From positions 186,001 to 250,000 of the forward strand of contig CALADM010000025.1 of NCBI GenBank assembly GCA_937890595.1: a DNA stretch of 64,000 nt. The letters are read 5' to 3'. Under the pieces are notes generated by a model. The model did no database searches, was not told where the DNA came from, and worked only from the letters and a program-made list of their open reading frames with translations. Origin of the DNA: CAJMNU01 sp905214855 (GTDB lineage: Bacteria > Bacillota > Clostridia > Lachnospirales > Lachnospiraceae). Shown here one piece after another: positions 35,526-44,689 of this stretch. Within the stretch, counting starts at the first letter, position 1. Each line of letters starts with the position of its first letter. Made by a program: the position numbers and the translations under genes.

Positions 35526-37622
35526 CTATTCATTTTCCTTCTCAGCAGCTCTTGCTTCGATCTCACGTTTCTGTACATCACCAGGAGCTTGCTCATAACG
35601 GGTAAATTCATATTCATATGTACCACGTCCACCAGTCATAGAACGCAGATCTGTATTATATCCAAACAGCTCAGACATAGGAATATCTGCTTCAATAATC
35701 TGTTTTCCGTGATGATCTGGATTCATACCAAGTACACGACCTCTTCTTCGGTTCAGGTCTCCCATGACATCTCCTGTAAATTTATCTGGAACAGTCACTT
35801 TCAAAGAAGCGATCGGTTCTAAAAGAACTGGAGTGGCATCCATAAATCCTTTCTTAAATGCAAGGATTGTTGCCATCTTAAACGCCATCTCAGAAGAGTC
35901 TACCGGATGATAAGAACCATCCACTAAAGTTGCTTTCAAACCTACAACCGGATATCCAGCCAACGGTCCTTTCACAACACATTCCTGTAATCCTTTTTCT
36001 ACAGCTGGGAAGTAGTTTCTCGGAACAGATCCTCCAAAAATCTTTTCTTCAAATACATATGGTGTCTCCAGATCACCGGATGGTTCAAATTCCATATGAA
36101 CATCTCCATACTGTCCGTGACCACCAGACTGCTTTTTGTGTTTACCCTGTACTCTTACTTTCTTTCTCAGAGTCTCACGGAATGCAAATTTAGGTTTGGA
36201 AAGAACAATATCCACTTTATATCTGCTCTGCAGCTTACTTACTACAACTTCCAGTTGCTGATCACCGATCGCATACAGAAGAGACTGGCGATTCTCCGCA
36301 TCATTGACAGCACGAAGAGTCAGATCTTCTTCCATCATCTTTGCCAAAGCGCCGGAAACCTTGTCATCGTCCCCTTTATTTACTGGCTTATATGCCATAT
36401 AGGTGTAAGGTCTGGAAATCTGTGGTTTATGATATACGATCGGAGCAGAACGTAATGCGATCGTGTCACCTGTCTGAGTCACGTTCAGTTTTGCCACTGC
36501 ACCAATATCTCCAGCTCTCAATTCCTGCACTTCAATCTGTTCTTTACCTCTCAAAAGATATAACTTTCCTACTTTTTCTTCTGTATCTTTATTCACATTA
36601 TAGATCACAGTATCTGGTTTTAAAGTACCTGTACAAATCTTCATCAAACTATATTTACCGATAAATGGATCTACGATCGTCTTAAAGACTCTTGCAGAAA
36701 GAGATACATCATCATTATATTTTGCGGTGAAACGTTCTCCTGTAGAGACATCCACACCGATACATTCATAGCGATCCGGTGATGGGAAATATTTATCAAT
36801 TGCCTGTAAAAGCACGTTAAAGCCCTGACAGTTGATACCGGATCCCATCATAACCGGTACAATATTTCCTTCAATTACATGGGAGCGGAGCGCATTGGAA
36901 ATCTCTTCCTGAGTAAACTCCTCACCAGAGAAATAACGCTCCATATATTCTTCACTGGTCTCTGCAACAGCCTCGATCAGAGCATCTCTTGCAATTGCCA
37001 GATTCTTCTTGGAGTATTCCGGAATTTCACACTCTTCATAATCACTCAGGTTTGTAAAACGGCGACCTGCCATCTTAACAACATTGACAAAACCTACAAA
37101 CTTTTCATTTTCACGGATTGGAAGCTGGAATGGAGCAATCTTACGTCCAAAACGTGTCTCTAACTTCAATACCAGTTCACGATAGCTGGCATGATCATCA
37201 TCCATATTTGTTACAAAAATCAATCTTGGAAGGCGGTATTTTTCGCACAGTTCCCATGCCTTCTCTGTTCCTACCTCAATGCCTGCTTTACAGTTGACAA
37301 CGATAACAGCTGCATCTGCAACACTGATAGCCTCTTCCACTTCGCCCACGAAATCAAAATATCCAGGTGTATCAAGAAGATTGATTTTAACCGGTCCGTT
37401 TTCTCCTTGGTACTCCAATGGAATCAGAGATGTGGAAATTGAGAACTGTCTCTTGACTTCTTCTTTATCATAGTCACTGATCGTTGTTCCCTCTGTTACT
37501 TTTCCCATTCTCTTGGTCACTCCGGTAACCAACGCGAGCGCTTCTGCTACCGTTGTCTTACCGGCCCCGCCGTGTCCAAGCAATACTACGTTACGAATCT
37601 GCTGTGTTCCATAAACGTTCAT
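35526..37622 (-). CDS. EF-G-like translational GTPase (FusA2 type)
   Basis: 698 residues with all five EF-G domains. The G1 motif is GHGGAGKTT where canonical EF-G has AHIDAGKTT, G3 is DTPGYFDF and G4 is TNMD where NKMD is usual. This marks the second EF-G lineage found in clostridia and others, not the str-operon fusA. The biochemical role of this lineage is not settled; ribosome recycling or stress roles are possible. AGGAGG precedes the start. It is monocistronic, with its own promoter and terminator. Confidence 0.9.
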   Translation of the reverse strand: MNVYGTQQIRNVVLLGHGGAGKTTVAEALALVTGVTKRMGKVTEGTTISDYDKEEVKRQFSISTSLIPLEYQGENGPVKINLLDTPGYFDFVGEVEEAISVADAAVIVVNCKAGIEVGTEKAWELCEKYRLPRLIFVTNMDDDHASYRELVLKLETRFGRKIAPFQLPIRENEKFVGFVNVVKMAGRRFTNLSDYEECEIPEYSKKNLAIARDALIEAVAETSEEYMERYFSGEEFTQEEISNALRSHVIEGNIVPVMMGSGINCQGFNVLLQAIDKYFPSPDRYECIGVDVSTGERFTAKYNDDVSLSARVFKTIVDPFIGKYSLMKICTGTLKPDTVIYNVNKDTEEKVGKLYLLRGKEQIEVQELRAGDIGAVAKLNVTQTGDTIALRSAPIVYHKPQISRPYTYMAYKPVNKGDDDKVSGALAKMMEEDLTLRAVNDAENRQSLLYAIGDQQLEVVVSKLQSRYKVDIVLSKPKFAFRETLRKKVRVQGKHKKQSGGHGQYGDVHMEFEPSGDLETPYVFEEKIFGGSVPRNYFPAVEKGLQECVVKGPLAGYPVVGLKATLVDGSYHPVDSSEMAFKMATILAFKKGFMDATPVLLEPIASLKVTVPDKFTGDVMGDLNRRRGRVLGMNPDHHGKQIIEADIPMSELFGYNTDLRSMTGGRGTYEYEFTRYEQAPGDVQKREIEARAAEKENE

Positions 37623-37660
37623 ATCAAACCCTCCTGTTTAACAAATTTTATCTTGCGTAT

Positions 37661-37689
37661 ATTCTACTAAATTTTTCGGAAAATTTCAA
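37661..37689 (-). promoter_or_regulatory. Promoter of the EF-G paralogue
   Basis: TTGAAA, a 17-nt spacer, then TAGAAT on the minus strand, about 40 nt upstream of the start codon. Confidence 0.72.
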
Positions 37690-37751
37690 GATATTTTACG
37701 CAATTTACACAATATTTCCGTATTTTCCCCCTGAATTTATATGGTTATATT

Positions 37752-37770
37752 TTAAAGTGTTAAACTTTAA
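37752..37770. promoter_or_regulatory. Inverted repeat upstream of the aroF promoter
   Basis: TTAAAGT and ACTTTAA separated by 5 nt, ending 11 bp upstream of the aroF -35. Position and symmetry suit a regulator site, but I recognise no matching consensus. Confidence 0.4.
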
Positions 37771-37781
37771 CGTAATAAAGG

Positions 37782-37810
37782 TTGACAGATTCTTTTTTTT
37801 GGCGTAAACT
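37782..37810 (+). promoter_or_regulatory. Promoter of aroF-tyrA-aroA
   Basis: TTGACA, a 17-nt spacer, then TAAACT. It is followed by a leader of about 55 nt without a T-box core or a clear attenuator. Confidence 0.7.
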
Positions 37811-37872
37811 GTTTCATAGTTTTTATACATCTCACCCATTTTATTGGGTTCTTATATCAGGAGGATATGATT

Positions 37873-38886
37873 ATGATCATTATTATGAAACCCCACGCTT
37901 CCAAAGAAGCTGTTGCAAAGGTACAGAATTTTATTGAATCCCAGGGACTGACCGCCCACCTCTCCGAAGGTTCTGAGGTGACGATTGTAGGTGTTGTCGG
38001 GGATAAATCCAAAATTGCCGGATCCAATATCGAACTTTTAGAAGGTGTCGAAAAAATCGTCTCTGTCACAGAATCCTACAAACTTGCCAACAAAAAATTT
38101 CACCCACAAGATTCCATCATCACTGTAAAAAATGCCCAGATCGGACCTAATACATTAACTGTGATGGCAGGTCCATGTGCTATTGAAAGCCATGATCAGC
38201 TGATGGAAACTGCCATTGCCGTAAAAAAAGCCGGCGCTACGATTTTGAGAGGTGGTGCTTACAAACCCCGTACTTCCCCTTACTCTTTTCAAGGTCTGGA
38301 AGAAGAGGGACTCCGTTACATGAAAGAAGCCGGTGAAGTAACTGGACTTACTACTATCTGCGAAGTAACCAGTCTGCATGCTTTAGAAACAGCAGTAAAA
38401 TATGTTGATATGATCCAGATTGGTGCTAGAAATATGCAAAACTTTGAACTTTTAAAAGAAGCTGGCAAATCCAATCTTCCTGTTATGCTCAAACGTGGTC
38501 TGAGTGCTACGATCGAAGAATGGCTTAACGCAGCAGAATATATTATGGCAAACAACAATCCAAATGTCATCTTATGTGAACGTGGTATCCGCACATACGA
38601 AACCGCTACCCGCAACACACTCGATCTTAGTGCAATCCCTGTTATCCGTGCAAAAAGCCATCTTCCTATCATCGTAGACCCGAGCCATGCAACTGGTGTT
38701 CGTTCTTACATCGCTCCTATGGCAAAGGCAGCAGTTGCCGCTGGCGCAGACGGTTTGATGGTAGAAGTACACCCATGCCCATCCTGTGCTCTTTCAGATG
38801 GTCCTCAGTCACTTACTTTTGATGATTTTTCTGGCTTAATGGATGAATTAAAACCATACGCAAAACTTTCAGGGAGGTCATTCTAA
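37873..38886 (+). CDS. aroF: 3-deoxy-7-phosphoheptulonate synthase
   Basis: First step of the shikimate pathway (PEP plus erythrose-4-phosphate). It has 337 residues of the type I-beta form: an N-terminal ferredoxin-like regulatory domain (about 1-70) fused to a TIM barrel. Motifs are MAGPCAIES, RGGAYKPRTSPYSFQG, IQIGARNMQNFELL and VDPSHATG. The N-terminal domain of this form usually mediates Tyr or Phe feedback. I start at the ATG at 37873, 8 nt after AGGAGG; an ATG two codons earlier is too close to it. Confidence 0.96.
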   Translation: MIIIMKPHASKEAVAKVQNFIESQGLTAHLSEGSEVTIVGVVGDKSKIAGSNIELLEGVEKIVSVTESYKLANKKFHPQDSIITVKNAQIGPNTLTVMAGPCAIESHDQLMETAIAVKKAGATILRGGAYKPRTSPYSFQGLEEEGLRYMKEAGEVTGLTTICEVTSLHALETAVKYVDMIQIGARNMQNFELLKEAGKSNLPVMLKRGLSATIEEWLNAAEYIMANNNPNVILCERGIRTYETATRNTLDLSAIPVIRAKSHLPIIVDPSHATGVRSYIAPMAKAAVAAGADGLMVEVHPCPSCALSDGPQSLTFDDFSGLMDELKPYAKLSGRSF

Positions 38887-39980
38887 TGGAATCCAAAATT
38901 GCCTTCTTAGGACTTGGATTGATCGGAGGGTCGATTGCAAGACGGCTTAAAGCTGCCTGGCCCAAGACCGAAATCATGGCATATATGCGGACACGTTCTA
39001 AATTAGAGCAGGCAAAAGCAGACGGTGTGATCGATACTATATTAGATGGAGTAGATGACTCATTAAAAGACTGTGATATGATCTTTTTATGTACTCCTGT
39101 AGAATACAATGAACAATATCTGTCTGCCATCAGACCCTATTTAAAAGAAACTGCTTTAATTACCGATGTCGGAAGCACAAAGACGCAGATCCACCATGCC
39201 GTCTCTGAGCTTGGATTAGAACAACATTTTGTCGGCGGACATCCTATGGCTGGTTCCGAAAAAACCGGCTATGAAAACTCCAATGACCATCTCCTTGAAA
39301 ATGCTTTCTATGTTATCACACCTACCCCACAAAGCACCCCTGAACAAGTAGAAAGAATAAAAAATGTTTCCCTAGCCACTGGAGCGATTCCTCTTGAAAT
39401 GGATTTTACCCAGCATGACTTTGCAGTAGCAGCGATCAGCCATCTCCCACATTTGATCGCCTCTTCTCTCGTAAATCTGGTACACGAAAAAGATGGGGAA
39501 GACGGAATGATGAAACGTATTGCTGCCGGAGGTTTTAAAGATATCACCCGAATTGCCTCGGCTTCTCCTGTTATGTGGGAACAGATCTGTATGACCAATA
39601 CCGAAAATATATCCATTCTTCTAAATGACTATATTCAAATGCTTCAATCTATACAAAAATCTCTTCAGGAACGGGACAATAACGCAATCCGTTCCCTGTT
39701 CTCTGACTCCAGAGAATACCGCAATACGATTTCTTCCAGAGGAGCTGGTGTTATACATACAGAATATTCCTTCTGTGTTGATGTAATCGACGAACCAGGT
39801 GCAATCTCCACAATTGCCGTCATTTTGTCGGCCAAAGGGATCAGTATTAAAAACATAGGAATCAATCACAACAGAGAACACGAACCCGGAGTATTAAAGA
39901 TCATTTTCTATGAAGAAACAGCCATGAAACAGGCATGGGATTTATTAAAAAAACATAATTATATTTTGTATGCCCGTTAA
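38886..39980 (+). CDS. tyrA: Prephenate dehydrogenase with ACT domain
   Basis: Converts prephenate to 4-hydroxyphenylpyruvate for tyrosine synthesis. It has 364 residues: NAD-binding GLGLIGGSIA at the N-terminus, the catalytic segment GGHPMAGSEKTGYENS, and a C-terminal ACT domain (about 295-360) likely to bind tyrosine. Its ATG overlaps the aroF stop (TAATG), and GGGAGG precedes it. Confidence 0.95.
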   Translation: MESKIAFLGLGLIGGSIARRLKAAWPKTEIMAYMRTRSKLEQAKADGVIDTILDGVDDSLKDCDMIFLCTPVEYNEQYLSAIRPYLKETALITDVGSTKTQIHHAVSELGLEQHFVGGHPMAGSEKTGYENSNDHLLENAFYVITPTPQSTPEQVERIKNVSLATGAIPLEMDFTQHDFAVAAISHLPHLIASSLVNLVHEKDGEDGMMKRIAAGGFKDITRIASASPVMWEQICMTNTENISILLNDYIQMLQSIQKSLQERDNNAIRSLFSDSREYRNTISSRGAGVIHTEYSFCVDVIDEPGAISTIAVILSAKGISIKNIGINHNREHEPGVLKIIFYEETAMKQAWDLLKKHNYILYAR

Positions 39981-40008
39981 AACGGGATATATCACGGAGG
40001 AAACTGTT

Positions 40009-41289
40009 ATGGAAATCACAAAAAGCAAACCTCTTTGTGGGGAACTCACTGTGCCGGGAGATAAATCGATCTCCCACCGCAGTGTCATGTTTGGTGCTAT
40101 CGCTAAAGGAACTACTCAAATCACAGGATTTTTACAAGGTGCTGACTGCCTTTCTACCATCTCCTGCTTCCAAAAAATGGGGATTGAAATTGAAAATACA
40201 GATCATACTGTCCTCGTTCACGGAAAAGGCATGAGAGGTCTCTCCAAACCAGATGGCATCTTAGACTGTGGCAATAGTGGCACTACCACCCGTCTGATCT
40301 CCGGTATCCTTGCAGGTCAAAATTTCAGCACTACACTGACTGGTGATGCGTCAATCCAAAAACGTCCCATGAAACGTATCATAGAACCGCTTTCCCTGAT
40401 GGGAGCAAACATCACAAGTCTTATGCAAAATGGCTGTGCTCCATTACAAATTGAAGGTTCACATTTACATGGTGTTCACTACAAAAGTCCTGTCGCATCC
40501 GCTCAGGTCAAATCAGCGATCTTACTTGCCGGACTGTATGCAGACAGCAAAACTTCCGTGACCGAACCTTATCTTTCCAGAAATCATTCTGAGTTAATGC
40601 TTTGCCATTTTGGCGCTTCTGTGCAAAGTGATGGAACTACAATCTCTATCACCCCTCCAGATGAATTATACGCTCAGGATATCCACGTTCCAGGAGACAT
40701 CTCTTCTGCTGCCTATTTTATTGCCGCAGCACTGATCGTTCCAGGATCTGAACTTCTCATTCACAATGTCGGTATCAACCCTACCAGAGACGGCATCTTA
40801 CAAATCTGCCGTTCCATGGGAGCTGATATTTCTATTTTGAATGAATCTTTAGTATCTGGAGAAAAAACAGCCGATCTTCTCGTCCGCTACAGCACTCTTC
40901 ATGGCACTATCATTGAAGGCGCACTGATCCCTACTTTGATCGATGAACTTCCCATCCTTGCTGCCATGGCATGTTTTGCAGAGGGAACAACCATAATCCG
41001 TGATGCACAGGAATTAAAAGTAAAAGAATCTAACCGTCTTGATGTCATGGTACAGGCACTCTCTTCGATGGGAGCAGACATCACAGCTACGGAAGACGGT
41101 ATGATCATACATGGGGGAAAACCACTTCATGGAGCTGTCATTGACAGTCATTTGGATCATCGAATCGCTATGACATTTTCTGTAGCCGGATTAGGTGCAG
41201 ATGGAGTTACCACTGTTCAGAATGCGGAGTGTGTAAACATCTCCTATCCAACATTTTATCAGGATCTTTTTACATTACAGAAGAATTAA
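40009..41289 (+). CDS. aroA: 3-phosphoshikimate 1-carboxyvinyltransferase (EPSP synthase)
   Basis: Joins shikimate-3-phosphate and PEP. It has 426 residues. PGDKSISHRS at the N-terminus, DCGNSGTTTRL, GDASIQKRPM and KVKESNRLD are all present. The GDASIQKRPM segment differs from the GDxSLRxRPM of E. coli-type enzymes and suggests the class II (glyphosate-tolerant-like) group. I start at 40009 with GGAGG 8 nt upstream; the longer frame overlaps the end of tyrA. Confidence 0.95.
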   Translation: MEITKSKPLCGELTVPGDKSISHRSVMFGAIAKGTTQITGFLQGADCLSTISCFQKMGIEIENTDHTVLVHGKGMRGLSKPDGILDCGNSGTTTRLISGILAGQNFSTTLTGDASIQKRPMKRIIEPLSLMGANITSLMQNGCAPLQIEGSHLHGVHYKSPVASAQVKSAILLAGLYADSKTSVTEPYLSRNHSELMLCHFGASVQSDGTTISITPPDELYAQDIHVPGDISSAAYFIAAALIVPGSELLIHNVGINPTRDGILQICRSMGADISILNESLVSGEKTADLLVRYSTLHGTIIEGALIPTLIDELPILAAMACFAEGTTIIRDAQELKVKESNRLDVMVQALSSMGADITATEDGMIIHGGKPLHGAVIDSHLDHRIAMTFSVAGLGADGVTTVQNAECVNISYPTFYQDLFTLQKN

Positions 41290-41330
41290 CTGTTAAATTT
41301 AACTAAATTGATATTTTTTTCAATTTTCTA

Positions 41331-41359
41331 TTGACAGATCCCCCAAAAAGTATTACCAT
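41331..41359 (+). promoter_or_regulatory. Promoter of the Trp T-box operon
   Basis: TTGACA, a 17-nt spacer, then TACCAT, directly upstream of the T-box leader. Confidence 0.65.
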
Positions 41360-41365
41360 TACCCC

Positions 41366-41645
41366 ATCAAGAATACGACAAACCATTGAGAAAGAGAAGT
41401 AAGCTGGTCGCAAGATCACAGAGAGCCGCTGGTGGTGGGAATGCGGTATGGAGTAGTCAGCTGAATGGACTTTCGAGGGCAGCCTTGAACCTGCAAAGAA
41501 GTAGGGGCTGACGGGAACCACAGCCGTTATCAGTGTGGCATATATGTTGGTATATGAACAGAGTGGACTTCATGTCAATTTGAGTGGTACCACGGATTCC
41601 TAAAATTCGTCTCAAACATAATTATTTATGTTTGAGACTTTTTTT
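41366..41645 (+). promoter_or_regulatory. T-box leader of trpXYZ (Trp)
   Basis: A tRNA-sensing leader of about 280 nt. It has the AGAGAG bulge and stem I motifs near 41421-41445, a probable specifier TGG at 41466-41468 in CTGAATGGAC, the T-box core GAGTGGTACCACGG at 41582-41595, and a terminator (41609-41638, GTCTCAAACATAA with TTATGTTTGAGAC-type arms) followed by seven T. A UGG specifier means uncharged tRNA-Trp would turn on the transporter genes downstream. Confidence 0.93.
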
Positions 41646-41680
41646 ATTTCTTTCATCAATTTAATCAAGGAGGACTTTTT

Positions 41681-42757
41681 ATGAAAAAATCTATGAAATC
41701 TTTAATTGCAGCTTCCCTTGCTATTCTTACATTGCTGACAGGGTGTTCTTCTGCAGACAGCAGCCCTTCTTCATTAGACACTTCTACTACAGCACAAACA
41801 CAGGCAAAAGATTCTTCTGCTACAGTACAAACACAGACAAAGGATTCTTTTACCATTGGAATCGCTCAATACGCAAACCATGGTTCTCTGGATAATTGCC
41901 GCATTGGATTTATAGAAGGTCTTGCAGAAGCTGGTTTTGTAGAGGGGGAGAATCTCACGATTGAATATGCAAATGCCAATGGAGATGGAAGTACATCCAG
42001 CCAGATCCTTACTAACTTTGTATCCAAAAAAGCAGATCTTGTCTGTGCCATTGCCACTCCGATCGCACAAAATGCCTATAGTATATGCCGTAAAAGCGAT
42101 ATTCCCGTTATCTATACTGCTGTTACAGATCCGATCGCTGCAGAATTAGCACAATCAGATCAGACACCAGTTGGCGAGATTACAGGAACCAGTGATAAAC
42201 TTCCTGTTACCGAACAGCTACAGATGATCCGCAATCTTCTTCCTGATGCAAAAAAGATCGGCATTATGTATACAACCAGTGAAGTTAATTCTGCTTCCAC
42301 AATCGCTGAATATGAAGCTGCTGCTCCAGAATATGGATTTGAGATCATCAGCCAGGGAGTATCTTCTCAGGCAGATATTCCACTTGCAGTTGATAGTATT
42401 TTAGAAAAAGTAGACTGTCTGAATAATCTGACAGATAATAATGTCGTATCTGCTCTTCCTTTGATCTTAGATAAAGCAGGAAAGAAAAACATCCCTGTTT
42501 TTGGCAGTGAGATCGAACAGGTGAAAATTGGTTGTCTGGCTTCTATGGGACTTGATTATATAGAGCTTGGCAAACAGACTGGAAAAATGGCAGCACAGGT
42601 ATTAAAAGGTGAAAAGAAAGCCAGCGAAATGAAATTTGAAATTATTGAAGGTGCTTCTTTCTACTATAACTCTAAAGTTGCAGAAAATTTAGGCATTACC
42701 ATTCCTGAAGAACTTGCATCATCTGCTGCAGAATCCTTCAGCGAGATCACACAATAA
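41681..42757 (+). CDS. trpX: Tryptophan ABC transporter substrate-binding lipoprotein
   Basis: 358 residues. A lipoprotein signal ends at LLTGC (Cys22), followed by a Ser/Thr/Gln-rich linker (about 23-55) and a two-lobe binding domain of the ABC_sub_bind type (IGIAQYANHGSLDNCRIGF). The role in tryptophan uptake comes from the Trp T-box and the trpYZ partners, and matches the TrpXYZ transporter predicted from T-box regulons. AAGGAGG precedes the start. Confidence 0.9.
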   Translation: MKKSMKSLIAASLAILTLLTGCSSADSSPSSLDTSTTAQTQAKDSSATVQTQTKDSFTIGIAQYANHGSLDNCRIGFIEGLAEAGFVEGENLTIEYANANGDGSTSSQILTNFVSKKADLVCAIATPIAQNAYSICRKSDIPVIYTAVTDPIAAELAQSDQTPVGEITGTSDKLPVTEQLQMIRNLLPDAKKIGIMYTTSEVNSASTIAEYEAAAPEYGFEIISQGVSSQADIPLAVDSILEKVDCLNNLTDNNVVSALPLILDKAGKKNIPVFGSEIEQVKIGCLASMGLDYIELGKQTGKMAAQVLKGEKKASEMKFEIIEGASFYYNSKVAENLGITIPEELASSAAESFSEITQ

Positions 42758-42837
42758 TTCCATACCCCCTACCGATACATCCATGAATGCCGATGTATTG
42801 GTAGGTATCATCTTAAAGTAAAACATCGGAGGACATC

Positions 42838-43725
42838 ATGACAATCATTCTTGGAATCTTAATTGAAGGTTTGATCTATGCCATTATGGCATTAGGTGTA
42901 TATGTAACTTACAAAATTTTGGATTTTCCTGATCTGTCCGTAGACAGCACGTTCCCATTGGGAGCAGCCCTTGCTTCTACCTTAATCTTAGTTGGTGTAA
43001 ATCCTGTTCTTTCTCTTGTTTTTGCAACTATCGCAGGTGCACTTGCAGGATGTGTGACTGGATTGATCCATGTAAAATGTAAAGTCAGAGATCTTCTCTC
43101 TGGAATTATTGTCATGACAGGTCTATATTCTATCAACTTAAGGATTACAGGCGGTAAGTCAAACCAACCAATCTTTAGTCAGGAAACGATATTTGAAAAC
43201 CAATTTTTAAGCAGCTATCTTCCAGAATCTCTTTCTCCTTATGTGACCGTTATCATCCTTCTTATCATTGTTCTTTTGTGCAAATTTCTTTTAGATTTGT
43301 ACCTCAAAACACGTTCCGGTTATCTTCTGCGTGCTGCTGGGGATAACGAAGTGTTAGTCACCTCTCTCGCCAAAGATAAGGGGAAGGTAAAGATCATCGG
43401 TCTTGCTATCGCTAATGCTTTTGCCGCTCTTGCAGGAGCCGTATATTGTCAGCAAAAAGGGTACTTTGAGATCACAATAGGAACAGGTTCTATGGTTATC
43501 AGCCTTGCCAGTGTCATCATTGGTACTCAGTTCTTTGGTCGTTTCAAAAAGGTAAAAGCAACCACTGCTGTCGTATGTGGTGCTGTTTTATATCAGGCAT
43601 GTGTCTCTCTTGCCATCTCTTTTGGCATGGAACCAAGTGATCTGAAGCTCATTACTTCTATGCTGTTCTTACTCATCCTGATCGCAGGAAACTTGAAAGG
43701 AAAGAAGGGAAATATCTATGATTGA
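42838..43725 (+). CDS. trpY: Tryptophan ABC transporter permease
   Basis: 295 residues with eight or nine membrane helices, of the BPD_transp_2/LivH-like permease type. Typical stretches are VTYKILDFPDLSVDSTFPLG near the N-terminus and GNLKGKKG at the end. GGAGG precedes the start. The gene overlaps trpZ by 8 nt. Confidence 0.9.
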   Translation: MTIILGILIEGLIYAIMALGVYVTYKILDFPDLSVDSTFPLGAALASTLILVGVNPVLSLVFATIAGALAGCVTGLIHVKCKVRDLLSGIIVMTGLYSINLRITGGKSNQPIFSQETIFENQFLSSYLPESLSPYVTVIILLIIVLLCKFLLDLYLKTRSGYLLRAAGDNEVLVTSLAKDKGKVKIIGLAIANAFAALAGAVYCQQKGYFEITIGTGSMVISLASVIIGTQFFGRFKKVKATTAVVCGAVLYQACVSLAISFGMEPSDLKLITSMLFLLILIAGNLKGKKGNIYD

Positions 43726-44491
43726 ATTAAAAAATATATATAAATATTATAATCCAGGGACAGTCAATGAAACCTGCCTATTTGAAGATTTCAATCTGAC
43801 CATTCACGATCATGAATTTATCTCTGTTGTCGGCAGCAATGGCTCTGGAAAAACCTCCCTTCTGAATCTGATCTGTGGCAGCATTCCACTGGATTCTGGA
43901 AGTATTGTCATGAATGGACAGCCAATCAACAACATTCCAGAATACAAACGCCAACGTTGTATCGGACGTGTATACCAAAATCCATCTATGGGAACTTGTC
44001 CTAATATGACCATTCTTGAAAACATGGCTCTTGCAGATAATAAAGGAAAACCATTCAATCTTCTTCCTGGTACTAACAAAAAACGGATTGACTATTACCG
44101 CACTCTCCTCTCTTCACTAGGACTTGGGCTGGAAGATAAAATGTCAGTAAAAGTTGGTGTCCTTTCTGGTGGACAAAGACAGGCAATGGCTCTTTTGATG
44201 TCTACCATGACTCCTATTGAATTTCTTATTCTGGATGAACATACAGCAGCTCTTGATCCGAAAACGGCAGATACTATCATGATGCTTACGGACAGACTTG
44301 TCAAAGAAAAACAGCTTACCACAATCATGGTCACACATAATCTCCGTTATGCAGTAGAATATGGTAACCGCCTGTACATGATGCATCAAGGACAGTCGGT
44401 ACTGGATAAAGCTGGGGAAGAAAAAAAAGCAATCAAAGTAGATGATATTTTGGAAAAATTCAATGCTATCAGCATTGAATGTGGAAATTAA
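43718..44491 (+). CDS. trpZ: Tryptophan ABC transporter ATPase
   Basis: 257-residue ABC ATPase. Walker A is GSNGSGKTS, the signature LSGGQRQ, Walker B LILDEHTAALD, and the switch His is in VTHNLRY. It energises uptake through TrpY. Its stop is followed 4 nt later by one arm of a hairpin whose other arm lies beyond the insertion sequence. Confidence 0.92.
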   Translation: MIELKNIYKYYNPGTVNETCLFEDFNLTIHDHEFISVVGSNGSGKTSLLNLICGSIPLDSGSIVMNGQPINNIPEYKRQRCIGRVYQNPSMGTCPNMTILENMALADNKGKPFNLLPGTNKKRIDYYRTLLSSLGLGLEDKMSVKVGVLSGGQRQAMALLMSTMTPIEFLILDEHTAALDPKTADTIMMLTDRLVKEKQLTTIMVTHNLRYAVEYGNRLYMMHQGQSVLDKAGEEKKAIKVDDILEKFNAISIECGN

Positions 44492-44541
44492 AAAAGAAAC
44501 TGGCACATGCATTTATGTTACTATGATATGCTCCCTTTTAG

Positions 44542-44561
44542 GTCAATGTCATTAAGTTAAT
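44542..44561 (+). repeat. Left inverted repeat of the IS
   Basis: GTCAATGTCATTAAGTTAAT, an exact reverse complement of the right repeat. Confidence 0.9.
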
Positions 44562-44583
44562 AATTCTAAATTACAAAGAAAGA

Positions 44584-44631
44584 GGAAAATGTCAAATGTA
44601 TTTTTGTTATATTTGACATTTTCCTTTTTTT
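44584..44631 (+). terminator. IS-internal terminator, left end
   Basis: GGAAAATGTCAAAT and ATTTGACATTTTCC form a 14-bp stem followed by seven T on the plus strand. It would stop transcription entering from trpXYZ. Confidence 0.8.
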
Positions 44632-44689
44632 GAGTATCACAAAAGCAGATGACATGATGCCATCTGTCCAATGCACATATAAAAAAACC

